DNA of 64,000 bases, taken from positions 248,001-312,000 of the forward strand of contig CAVZEM010000009.1 in assembly GCA_963774305.1 (NCBI GenBank), in the 5' to 3' direction. Shown in pieces: positions 57,313-64,000 of the stretch. Numbering within the stretch: position 1 is the stretch's first letter; each line of letters begins with the position of its first letter. The translations under genes and the position numbers were made by a program. Origin of the DNA: DASUPK01 sp963774305. Lineage in GTDB: Bacteria > Actinomycetota > Thermoleophilia > Solirubrobacterales > 70-9. The notes below the pieces were generated by a model. The model had not been told where the DNA came from. It worked only from the letters and a program-made list of their open reading frames with translations, and ran no database searches.

Positions 57313-59047
57313 TACCGCTCACCTCGCAGCCCCCCTGGCCTCCGGTGAAACCCTTGACCATCTGATCCGCGTTCGCCTGCTCCATGTGGAGATAGGTGTT
57401 GCCCGTGGAATCGGCTGGGCCGAGGGTGTCCCCGTAGAGGGTGTAGCTCGCGCTGGCGCCGGTCTGCGAGGCGATCGTCTCTGTCAGCTTCGAGCTCAGC
57501 GAGCTCTCGGGGAAGATCGCCTTCACGCCCTCCCTCTTGACCAGGTCCGCCAGGTCGGCGAGGTCCTGCGCGTTCGGCTGCGCCTGGGTGGTTTGCGAGG
57601 GGATCACCGCCCCGACGACCCTGATCCCGTAGCGATCGGCGAAGTAGCCGAAGGCATCGTGGTCGGTGACCAGCTTGCGATCGGTTTCCGGCACCCTGTT
57701 CATGCAGCCTGCGATCCCTGCGTCGAGGCGCTTGAGCTTCGCCTGATAGGCGGCGGCATTGGATTGGAAGGTCGCCTTGTCTCGAGGATCGATCGCTGTG
57801 AGCTGCGCCGCGATCTGGCTCACTGCCCCCTCCGCGTTTCTCGGGTCATGCCACCAGTGCGGGTCGTACCGGGAGGCCTCGGGGCCGCTCGACTCACCGG
57901 GCAGCTTCAGCGGCAAGGTGGCGCCGAGGTCGACGACCTTTGCGTTACTGCCGCTGTCGTCGACGACCTTGCCCATCCACGCGTCGAGGTTGTCGCCGTT
58001 GGTGAAGACGATCTTCGCGTCGGCCGTCGTCGTGACGTCGTCAGGCCGCGGCTCGTAGTCGTGCGGATCGGTGTTGGGAGCGAGGATCTGGTGCACATCG
58101 ACGGCGTTACCGCCGACCTCGCGGGCGAAGTCGCCGATCTGCGTCGTGGTCGCAATCACCGAGACCTTGCCCGAGTCCGATCCCGAGCCCCCACAGCCGG
58201 CCACGAGCAGGGCGGCCGCGAGGGCCCCGGCTGCCGCCAGGCCACGACCGCGTGGGCCGACGGCGCGCGCGGCGGCCGCCAGGCCGAAGACCGCGCCGCT
58301 GAGCGTCGCGATGGTCGCGCCGGGGGGAGCGTTGGTCTTGACGGAGAGCCAGAGCCCAGCCGTGCCCTCGGCGGCGGCGAGCAGCACCGTCGCGATCTGC
58401 CAGTTCGCCATCCGGTTCGCGAACAGCCGAACGGTCGCCGCGGGCGCCACGAACAGCGCGGCCACCAGCAACGCGCCGATCACGCTCAGCGCGGCGGTCG
58501 TGGCAAGGGCGATCAGGCCGAGCAGGACGACGTCGAGCCAGGCCTCCCCGGAGGTTGGACCGCCCACCTCGTCGAAGCCGGTCGCGAGCCAGCGACGGCC
58601 GAACATGAGGTTGCCGGCAAGGATCGCCGCGGCGGCGACGATTGCGAGCCGGATGTCCGCGCCGTCGACCAGAAGCAGGCTGCCGAAGAGCAGCTGCTCG
58701 ACGTTCGATCCCGAGTGGTAGACGTCGCTCGCCAGGATCACGCCGCCAGCGAGGCAGCCGACCAGAACGAGCGCGGTGAGGCTGTCATACGCGGTCCCGC
58801 GCCGGCGGGCCAGCCCCCAGACGGAAGCGGTGAAGGCGACCGCCACCCCGAACGCCCCAAGCGGCGCGGAGAAGCCGATCCCGTCAGCCAGGACCAGCCC
58901 TGGAAAGGTCGCCGTTCCAACCGCGTGCGAGAAGAAGGCCAAACCGCGCAGCACGATCCAGGTGCCCAGGACACCTGCACCGACGCTGAGGGCGAGCACC
59001 TCGATGAGACCCCTCTGGACGAAGGGCAACTGGAACGGCTCGAACAC
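57305..59047 (-). CDS. Fusion of ABC-3 permease and metal-binding lipoprotein
   Basis: 580 residues from GTG. Residues 1-270 are a complete ABC-3 permease (FFSHAVGTATFPGLVLADG; FVAPAATVRLFANR). Residues 271-290 form an extra helix with an apparent lipobox (LLVAGC, C285). Residues 295-580 are a ZnuA/TroA-type binding protein with ligands H330 (DPHDYEP), H398/H401 (DPHWWHDP), H464 (DHDAFGYF) and E515 (FPESS). The His-rich loop of ZnuA is absent. The binding protein is thus tethered to the channel or released if the internal lipobox is cut. The start codon sits in a hairpin loop (59037-59066). Confidence 0.9.
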   Translation of the reverse strand: MFEPFQLPFVQRGLIEVLALSVGAGVLGTWIVLRGLAFFSHAVGTATFPGLVLADGIGFSAPLGAFGVAVAFTASVWGLARRRGTAYDSLTALVLVGCLAGGVILASDVYHSGSNVEQLLFGSLLLVDGADIRLAIVAAAAILAGNLMFGRRWLATGFDEVGGPTSGEAWLDVVLLGLIALATTAALSVIGALLVAALFVAPAATVRLFANRMANWQIATVLLAAAEGTAGLWLSVKTNAPPGATIATLSGAVFGLAAAARAVGPRGRGLAAAGALAAALLVAGCGGSGSDSGKVSVIATTTQIGDFAREVGGNAVDVHQILAPNTDPHDYEPRPDDVTTTADAKIVFTNGDNLDAWMGKVVDDSGSNAKVVDLGATLPLKLPGESSGPEASRYDPHWWHDPRNAEGAVSQIAAQLTAIDPRDKATFQSNAAAYQAKLKRLDAGIAGCMNRVPETDRKLVTDHDAFGYFADRYGIRVVGAVIPSQTTQAQPNAQDLADLADLVKREGVKAIFPESSLSSKLTETIASQTGASASYTLYGDTLGPADSTGNTYLHMEQANADQMVKGFTGGQGGCEVSGIG

Positions 59048-59066
59048 TCGCTATGTCTTTCGAGCC
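59037..59066 (-). promoter_or_regulatory. Hairpin around the start codon of the fused permease gene
   Basis: GGCTCGAA at 59066-59059 and TTCGAGCC at 59044-59037 (minus strand) are perfectly complementary, with a 14-base loop holding the weak ribosome site and the GTG start. Folding could lower translation of the transporter relative to the 67-aa gene just upstream. Confidence 0.4.
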
Positions 59067-59079
59067 GTTCCCATGAGCG

Positions 59080-59283
59080 CTACTCGACGGGTGCGTCCAG
59101 AGCGTCCCAGTCCTCCTTGCTGGCGAACTTCGTCAGCTTGGTGCCGTTGTTGACGGCGCGGAACGCGTAGCGCACGTTGACCTTGCCGTCCTTGCCCGGA
59201 CGCTCATAGGTCGTCTTCTTGACCTCGGACTCCGGGATCTGGACCTTTTCTCTGAGCTTGACGTCGTAGAACTCGATTGCCAT
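59080..59283 (-). CDS. Small conserved-looking protein, first gene of the zinc operon
   Basis: 67 residues: MAIEFYDVKLREKVQIPESE..., then KTTYERPGKDGKVNVRYAF and TKLTKFASKEDWDALDAP. Basic, beta-rich, soluble. GAGAGG precedes the ATG. Only 32 bases separate it from the fused transporter gene, so the AT-rich promoter at 59320-59340 probably drives both. No cysteines. It could be a structural or nucleic-acid-binding protein; family unknown. Confidence 0.7.
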   Translation of the reverse strand: MAIEFYDVKLREKVQIPESEVKKTTYERPGKDGKVNVRYAFRAVNNGTKLTKFASKEDWDALDAPVE

Positions 59284-59320
59284 TTGGGATTCCTCTCTTC
59301 GTCCGCACACTGGGCACGGG

Positions 59321-59340
59321 GTAGTGATGATAATGAGATT
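59321..59340 (-). promoter_or_regulatory. Candidate Zur box
   Basis: Minus strand GAATCTCATTATCATCA is strongly AT-rich against its surroundings and resembles the AATGATAATCATT-type palindromes bound by Zur. The symmetry is imperfect. It lies about 40 bases upstream of the 67-aa gene that opens the zinc operon, whose last gene is a Fur-family regulator. Confidence 0.4.
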
Positions 59341-59421
59341 CGGTCTTATTTGCAGCCACAGGCGGTCAAAGCATGGCTGCGCCGTCGGACGCGCCTGCGT
59401 GCGTGACGCCTGAGGGCCCGT

Positions 59422-59529
59422 TCAGGCGGCCAAATGGGTCTTCGCGGCCGCCTTTGCGGCGCGAGGCAGGCTGACCGTGCGGGGGCCGACGAGGCTGCCG
59501 CCGATCCGATCGAAGACGCGGGCACGCAT
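59422..59529 (-). CDS. Possible 35-residue peptide
   Basis: ATG frame reading MRARVFDRIGGSLVGPRTVS and then PRAAKAAAKTHLAA before TGA, which falls in the 3' arm of a hairpin. The sequence looks protein-like and basic, but there is no clear ribosome site. Could be a remnant or a tiny gene. Confidence 0.25.
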   Translation of the reverse strand: MRARVFDRIGGSLVGPRTVSLPRAAKAAAKTHLAA

Positions 59530-59608
59530 GACCACACCGGCCGTGCGCGTGCCGGCTCTGGCGCCGAGCTAGACGAGCCGCGAGCGCTCGATCCCGGCCA
59601 TCCGGCGC

Positions 59609-60055
59609 ATGTGGCGCGGCGTGATCCTCCAGAGCTACCTGAGGGTCCTCCAGGGCCACCCACCCGCTGGCGAGATGATGAGCGAGGTCCTGACCGAAGA
59701 CTTCGAGACCGGCTTCATCGGCGGCCAGGTCTGGACGGGCCTCGACGGCCTCCGGGACTTTCTCGGCCAGCGCGACGGCTTCTTCGATGAGAGGCACACC
59801 ATCGACGAGCTGCTCGAGCGGGGAGAGTCAGACGGCGACATCGAGGCGCACACGAAGCTCCACTTCTTCCTGCGCAGCTGGGAGGCGCCGTCGCCGGTGA
59901 GCGAGGAGTACACCGGCAGCTGCTTCCACACCTGGTGCGTCCGCGAGGTCGACGGCGAGTGGCGCGTTGCCGGTCAGATGGTCGAGCGCTTCGACGATCT
60001 CAACGACAACTCGAAGCAGCTGTTCGCGACCCCGGACGAGGGACTGAACCGCTGA
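59609..60055 (+). CDS. NTF2/SnoaL-like protein
   Basis: 148 residues. Helix WRGVILQSYLRVLQGHPPAGEMMSEVLTEDFETGF, the helix GLRDFLGQRDGFFDERHTID, then strands DGDIEAHTKLHFFL, YTGSCFHTWCVREVDGEWRVAGQMVERFDDL. This is the NTF2-like fold with a possible ligand pocket. No catalytic residues assigned. Convergent with sufD. The ATG chosen has no strong ribosome site. Confidence 0.75.
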   Translation: MWRGVILQSYLRVLQGHPPAGEMMSEVLTEDFETGFIGGQVWTGLDGLRDFLGQRDGFFDERHTIDELLERGESDGDIEAHTKLHFFLRSWEAPSPVSEEYTGSCFHTWCVREVDGEWRVAGQMVERFDDLNDNSKQLFATPDEGLNR

Positions 60056-60059
60056 GGGG

Positions 60060-61301
60060 CTAGACGGGCTGGACCTGGCGCTCGCCGAGGATCTCGCCGA
60101 GGCGGCGCTCCAGCGCCACCGAGACGGCGGCGCGCACCGGGCCTGGCTCGAGACGTTCGACCAGGGCCTCGAGGAAGCCCTCGATGATCAGGCGCTTCGC
60201 CTCCTCCGCGGAGAGTCCGTGGGAGCGGAGGTAATGGAGCTGCTCGGCGTCGATCTGCGCGACGGCCGCCGCGTGCGTGCAGCGGACGTCGTTGGCCTCG
60301 ATCTCGAGGCCGGGGATCGCGTCGGCGTGGGCCGACTTCGAGAGCAGCAGGTTGCGGCTCTCCTGGAAGGCGTCGGTCTGCTGTGCGCCCGGGTCGACAC
60401 GGATCATCCCGCGCCAGACCGCGGTTGCCGACTCCTCGAGGACGCCCCGGAACGCGAGGTCCGAGGTGGTGTTCTCCGCGGCGTGTTCCTGGGTCGTGTC
60501 GAAGTCGAGGTGCTGAGTGCCGTTGCCGGCGTACGCCCCCGTCACGCGAGCGCTCGAGCCCTGGCCTGCGAGTCTCGTCTCCATCCGGACCTTGCCGCGC
60601 GCGGAGCCGAAGCCGAGGGCCACCCAGTCGAGGTTGGCGTCTCGCTCCACCTCGGCCCGCTGCGTGCCGAACACCCAGCTGCGCTCGCTCAACCCCTGGG
60701 CGGTGACATAGCGGAGGTTCGCACCGGGCCCGACCCAGACCTCGGTGACCGTGTTGAAGAGCGAATCCGGGTTCGAGTCGGTCGAGAGCCACTGCTCCCA
60801 GACCTCCGCCTGGGCGCCCTCCTCGAGCACGATCAGGGTCCGGAAGGAGAGAGCCGCGGCGTCGGCGTCCTGCACGGCCGAGATCAGCGCGGGTGCCTCG
60901 AGCCGCTTCCCACGGGGCACGTAGACCAGAGCTCCGCCGCTCCACGAGCCGTCGTTGCGTGCGACGAACGGGTCGTCAGCAGGCGCCAGCGAGCCGAGCA
61001 TCTCGCGCAGATGGGGGAAGCGCTCGAGCGACGCGTCGAGCGACGCGACCAGCGGCTCGTGCGGCCGCCCATCCCCGTCGACCTCGACGGAGCCGCCCTC
61101 GAGGACGCTCCCGTCCACCTGGACCACCAGGTGATCGGAGTCCTCGGGCGGGTTGAGGACCCCGTCAGCCCGGGAGCGGGCCTCGGGGTCGCCCTCGGGC
61201 GCCGGCGAGTACGCGTCGAGATCGAGCCCGGAGAGGTCCGTGAACTCCCAGCCGCGCGTTTTCTGCGTCGGCAGCGGCGGGGCCGCGCCGGCGTCAGCCA
61301 A
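60060..61301 (-). CDS. sufD: Fe-S cluster scaffold protein SufD
   Basis: 413 residues. SufD of the SufBCD scaffold. Marks: GWEFTDLSGLDLDAY near the N-terminus, the beta-helix core (SGGALVYVPRGKRLEAP, YVTAQGLSERSW), and the C-terminal THAAAVAQIDAEQLHYLRSHGLSAEEAKRLIIEGF, which contains the conserved His after the Cys (VRCTHAAA) used in assembly. TTG start overlapping the sufB stop by 8 bases. No sufC ATPase follows; the next gene is convergent. Confidence 0.94.
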   Translation of the reverse strand: MADAGAAPPLPTQKTRGWEFTDLSGLDLDAYSPAPEGDPEARSRADGVLNPPEDSDHLVVQVDGSVLEGGSVEVDGDGRPHEPLVASLDASLERFPHLREMLGSLAPADDPFVARNDGSWSGGALVYVPRGKRLEAPALISAVQDADAAALSFRTLIVLEEGAQAEVWEQWLSTDSNPDSLFNTVTEVWVGPGANLRYVTAQGLSERSWVFGTQRAEVERDANLDWVALGFGSARGKVRMETRLAGQGSSARVTGAYAGNGTQHLDFDTTQEHAAENTTSDLAFRGVLEESATAVWRGMIRVDPGAQQTDAFQESRNLLLSKSAHADAIPGLEIEANDVRCTHAAAVAQIDAEQLHYLRSHGLSAEEAKRLIIEGFLEALVERLEPGPVRAAVSVALERRLGEILGERQVQPV

Positions 61302-62739
61302 TCGAACCCTCCATCTGTAGCTCGATCAGCCGGTTCAGCTCGACGGCGTACTCCATCGGAAGCTCCTTGGTGATCGGCTCGATGAAACCGTTGACGATCA
61401 TCTTGGAGGCCTCCTCCTCGTCCAGCCCGCGGGACTGGAGATAGAAGATCTGCTCCTCGCCGACCTTCGAGACGGTCGCCTCGTGGCCGACGTCGACGTC
61501 GTCCTCGCTGATGCGGATCGTCGGGTAGGTGTCCGAGCGCGACTCCTCGTCGAGCAGGAGCGCGTCGCAGACGACCTTCGACTTCGACTCGGAGGCGCCC
61601 TTGGCGATCTCGAGCAGGCCGCGGTAGCTGGTGCGGCCCTTGTCCTTGGAGATCGACTTGGAGAAGATCGACGAGGTCGTCTTCGGCGCGGCGTGGATGA
61701 TCTTGCCGCCGGCGTCCTGATGCTGGCCCTCGCCCGCGAAGGCGATCGAGAGGATCTCGCCGTGGGCCCGTTCGCCGAGCAGGTAGATCGACGGGTACTT
61801 CATGGTCAGCTTGGATCCGAGGTTGCAGTCGACCCATTCCATCGTCGCGTCCTCGTGGGCGACTGCCCGCTTGGTGACGAGGTTGAAGACGTTCTGCGAC
61901 CAGTTCTGGACGGTCGTGTAGCGGACCCGGGCGCTCTTCTTCGCCACGATCTCGACCACCGCCGAGTGGAGCGAGTCCGTCGAGTAGGTCGGTGCCGTGC
62001 AGCCCTCGATGTAGTGGACGTCGGAGCCCTCCTCGGCAATGATCAGCGTGCGCTCGAACTGGCCCATGTTCTCGGTGTTGATCCGGAAGTAGGCCTGCAG
62101 CGGCATCGCGACCTTGACCCCCGCGGGGACGTAGACGAACGAGCCGCCCGACCAGACGGCCGAGTTGAGCGCGGCGAGCTTGTTGTCGTTGGGCGGGATG
62201 ATCGTGGCCCAGTACTCGCGGACCAGGTCCTCGTGCTCGCGCAGAGCGGTGTCCATGTCGGTGAAGATCACGCCCTGCTCCTCGAGCTTCTCGTTCACCT
62301 GGTGGTAGACGACCTCCGACTCGTACTGGGCACCGACACCGGAGAGGAACTTGCGCTCGGCCTCGGGGATGCCAAGGCGATCGAAGGTGTTCTTGATGTC
62401 CTCGGGCACCTCCGACCAGTCGCGGCTGTTCTTCTCGGAGGCGCGGACGAAATAGTGGATGTTGTTGAAGTCGATCTGGTTGAGGTTGCCGCCCCATTGC
62501 GGGGTCGGGCGAGACTCGAAGTGCTCGTACGCCTTGATTCGGAAGTCGCGCATCCACTGGGGCTCGTCCTTGTAATCGGAGATCGACTCGACGACCTCGC
62601 GTGAGAGGCCCTTCGGCGACTTGTAGGCGTAGCCCGACTCAGGGTCGTGGAAGCCGAACTTCTCCTTGTAGTCGGCGTTGATGCCGGCGAGCTCGCGCTC
62701 CTCGGCGGGGCGCTCTACAGCGGTCTCGGGGGTGGCCAT
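61294..62739 (-). CDS. sufB: Fe-S cluster scaffold protein SufB
   Basis: 481 residues, the usual SufB length. Very conserved: FGFHDPESGYAYKSPKGL, PQWGGNLNQIDFNNIHYF, WSGGSFVYVPAGVKV, IEGCTAPTYSTDSLHSAVVE, and the C-terminal GHEATVSKVGEEQIFYLQSRGL. Builds Fe-S clusters with SufC and SufD. It follows the Rieske-type gene with no gap and overlaps sufD, so the order is Rieske-sufB-sufD. Confidence 0.96.
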   Translation of the reverse strand: MATPETAVERPAEERELAGINADYKEKFGFHDPESGYAYKSPKGLSREVVESISDYKDEPQWMRDFRIKAYEHFESRPTPQWGGNLNQIDFNNIHYFVRASEKNSRDWSEVPEDIKNTFDRLGIPEAERKFLSGVGAQYESEVVYHQVNEKLEEQGVIFTDMDTALREHEDLVREYWATIIPPNDNKLAALNSAVWSGGSFVYVPAGVKVAMPLQAYFRINTENMGQFERTLIIAEEGSDVHYIEGCTAPTYSTDSLHSAVVEIVAKKSARVRYTTVQNWSQNVFNLVTKRAVAHEDATMEWVDCNLGSKLTMKYPSIYLLGERAHGEILSIAFAGEGQHQDAGGKIIHAAPKTTSSIFSKSISKDKGRTSYRGLLEIAKGASESKSKVVCDALLLDEESRSDTYPTIRISEDDVDVGHEATVSKVGEEQIFYLQSRGLDEEEASKMIVNGFIEPITKELPMEYAVELNRLIELQMEGSIG

Positions 62740-63072
62740 TCAGGAAACCTCCAGCTTGACGGTGTCGTCCTCGATCGTGACCAGGTAGGTGGTGACCGGT
62801 TGGTAGGCGGGGAGGGTCTTCGGACGACCGGACGTGAGGTCGAACAATGACCCGTGGCGTGGGCATTCCACGGTACAGGCGTCCGCGTCGAACGTCCCCT
62901 CGGCGAGGGGGCCGTCGTCGTGCGAGCAACGGTCCTCGATCGCGTACAGGGAGCCGTCGCAGTTGAAGACGCCGATCTTGGTCCCGTCGGGGGTGTCGAT
63001 CAGCTTCATCTCTCCGCTCGGCAGCTCGCTCGCGGCGCAGACGTCGATCTGTTGTTTCGTGCTTTCAGTCAC
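62740..63072 (-). CDS. Rieske [2Fe-2S] ferredoxin-like protein
   Basis: 110 residues from GTG, with AGGA five bases upstream. Cluster ligands C49-S-H51 (EDRCSHDDGPL) and C70-P-R-H73 (VECPRHGSLFD). Typical of NirD/dioxygenase-type small Rieske ferredoxins. Encoded directly before sufB, so it may give electrons for Fe-S assembly. In suf operons such proteins are known but their exact task is not settled. Confidence 0.93.
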   Translation of the reverse strand: MTESTKQQIDVCAASELPSGEMKLIDTPDGTKIGVFNCDGSLYAIEDRCSHDDGPLAEGTFDADACTVECPRHGSLFDLTSGRPKTLPAYQPVTTYLVTIEDDTVKLEVS

Positions 63073-63133
63073 TTTATTCCTACCGTCGTAGTCGGATTTT
63101 AGCTGTTGCCCAGTCCGGTAGGTTGCCCGGGCC

Positions 63134-63730
63134 TTGGCTCTCGTCCTGATCATCGTTGGGATCCTGATCCTGATCCTGGTTGTCGTCTGGTTCGTCTACA
63201 ACCGGACGATCGGCCGCCGCAATGCGGTCGACAACAGCTGGGCCCAAATCGAGACCGCGCTCCAGCGCCGGCACGACCTGATCCCCAACCTGGTCGAGTC
63301 GGTCAAGGGTTACGCCAAGCACGAGCAGTCGACCTTCGAGGAAGTCACCAAGGCACGCACGGGGGCTGTCTCCGCCAAGGCCCCGGGAACGCAGGCAGTC
63401 GCCGAGGACGCGCTGACCGCGGCCGTCGGGAAGCTGATGGTCGTCGCCGAGCAGTACCCGCAGCTCCGTGCGACGGAGAACTTCCAGCAGCTCCAGCAGC
63501 AGCTCTCCGACACCGAGAATCAGATCGCGATCACCCGCCGCGTCTACAACGACACGGTCCAGACCTACAACACGGGGATCCAGCAGTTCCCGGCGGTGCT
63601 GGTCGCCAACGCCTTCCACTTCGAGGCGCGCCAGTTCTTCGATGCGCCGAAGGAGGCCGAGGCAGTGCCCGAGGTGAGCTTCTCGGGGGACGACGCGCCG
63701 GCCGCGCCGGCCGAGAAGCCGAAGTCCTGA
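63134..63730 (+). CDS. lemA: LemA-family protein
   Basis: 198 residues from TTG. N-terminal membrane helix (LVLIIVGILILILVVVWFVY), then the LemA core: NRTIGRRNAVDNSWAQIETALQRRHDLIPNLVESVKGYAKHE, and the C-terminal YNTGIQQFPAVLVANAFHF. LemA proteins have a short outer N-terminus and a long helical domain; roles are unclear, often next to DUF2207 or TPM-domain proteins, as here. Confidence 0.93.
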   Translation: MALVLIIVGILILILVVVWFVYNRTIGRRNAVDNSWAQIETALQRRHDLIPNLVESVKGYAKHEQSTFEEVTKARTGAVSAKAPGTQAVAEDALTAAVGKLMVVAEQYPQLRATENFQQLQQQLSDTENQIAITRRVYNDTVQTYNTGIQQFPAVLVANAFHFEARQFFDAPKEAEAVPEVSFSGDDAPAAPAEKPKS

Positions 63731-63738
63731 GTAAGTCG

Positions 63739-64000
63739 ATGCGCTGGCGCCTGCTCATCGTCATCGCGGTGTTCGCTGCGGCAGTCGCGCTGCCGGCCGC
63801 GGCGCAGGCCCGCAGCCTGAAGGTCACCGATGCCGACGTCAGCCTGCGCCTCGCCAAGGACGCGAGCCTGGTGGTCGCGGAGCGCCTCACCGTCGACTAC
63901 GACGGCTCCTACAACGCCACCTACCGTGACGTCCCGCTGACCGGCGGGGAGACGATCGACCCGAACAGCATCATCGTCCGCGAGGGGAATCAGAACTATC
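63739..64000 (+). CDS. DUF2207 membrane protein, N-terminal part
   Basis: Open frame from ATG 63739 to the window edge (87 codons). Signal peptide (LLIVIAVFAAAVALPAAAQA), then SLKVTDADVSLRLAKDASLVVAERLTVDYDGSYNATYRDVPL and the GGETIDPNSIIVREG segment typical of DUF2207 extracytoplasmic domains. The pair lemA-DUF2207 is common. The C-terminal membrane region lies beyond the window. Confidence 0.85.
   Translation, partial: MRWRLLIVIAVFAAAVALPAAAQARSLKVTDADVSLRLAKDASLVVAERLTVDYDGSYNATYRDVPLTGGETIDPNSIIVREGNQNY

Larger units (their letters stand above)
59284..59608. other. Intergenic region between zinc operon and NTF2-like gene
   Basis: 325 bases. It holds the zinc operon promoter near 59320-59345, a hairpin CGCCTGA-GGGCCCGT-TCAGGCG (59407-59428) without T-run, and a possible 35-codon minus-strand frame (59422-59529). 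The remainder is GC-rich with no start that I can support. Confidence 0.4.

Noticed and set aside
59407..59428. CGCCTGA-GGGCCCGT-TCAGGCG as an intrinsic terminator
   Set aside because: There is no T-run after it; kept only as a hairpin in the region note.

Overview
The window is one high-GC (about 68-70% by eye) bacterial chromosome segment with tightly packed genes, many ATGA/GTGA stop-start overlaps and frequent GTG/TTG starts. The gene set fits a high-GC actinobacterium: a MarP-type periplasmic protease, a WS/DGAT acyltransferase, a [3Fe-4S] ferredoxin of the actinobacterial P450 type, an AddAB/AdnAB-like nuclease pair and GAF-SpoIIE-STAS signalling. The style resembles Thermoleophilia (Solirubrobacterales), but that placement is inference. 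I see no rRNA, tRNA, CRISPR array, insertion sequence or prophage.

Layout. 1-4.8 kb: lysA end, hom, thrC, a SHOCT protein, thrB, and a small membrane protein built of strict S-x-x triplets. 4.8-11.4 kb: NTF2-like and cupin genes, gltB without gltD, and a Usp protein. 11.35-18.2 kb: a regulated redox island. It has a sensor kinase and OmpR-type regulator, divergent from small Ser/Gly/Thr-rich single-pass proteins, a ferric-reductase-like cytochrome b, an FAD ferredoxin reductase, a ferredoxin and ApbE. Two promoters in it carry the same 11-bp-phased direct repeats. 18.2-26.6 kb: GAF-SpoIIE-HATPase phosphatase, STAS and FHA proteins, a MecA_N-type PBP divergent from marP, an HxlR regulator and a GGCT-like protein. 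26.5-36.8 kb: a two-subunit helicase-nuclease, a HAD phosphatase, FxsA, small proteins and a MIP18-type Fe-S factor. 37-40 kb: secreted or anchored low-complexity proteins, including a collagen-like one and an XRE-TM protein with perfect 42-bp tandem repeats. 40-44.5 kb: ROK regulator and xylose-type ABC importer. 44.5-48.7 kb: subtilisin-like protease, WS/DGAT, ispH.

48.7-50.8 kb holds a decayed efe iron-uptake operon. EfeU is intact, but the start of efeO is joined out of frame to the end of a DyP/EfeB gene. 50.8-55.3 kb holds a heme-oxygenase-like metalloenzyme and a poorly characterised membrane operon with several tiny proteins. 55.3-59.3 kb is a zinc operon: a 67-aa protein, a permease fused to its own metal-binding lipoprotein, znuC, znuB and a Fur-family regulator. 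59.6-64 kb: NTF2-like protein, sufD-sufB-Rieske (no sufC here), lemA and the start of a DUF2207 gene.

The signals least explained by known families are: (i) a 5'-leader hairpin that buries the Shine-Dalgarno sequence, present three times in front of unrelated genes; (ii) the ApbE redox island, which has no recognisable FMN_bind protein but several S/T/G-rich anchored peptides; (iii) a bipartite hairpin starting at the stop codon of three genes; (iv) the S-x-x triplet protein coupled to thrB; (v) the fused ABC permease/metal-binding protein; and (vi) the efeO'-'efeB scar.
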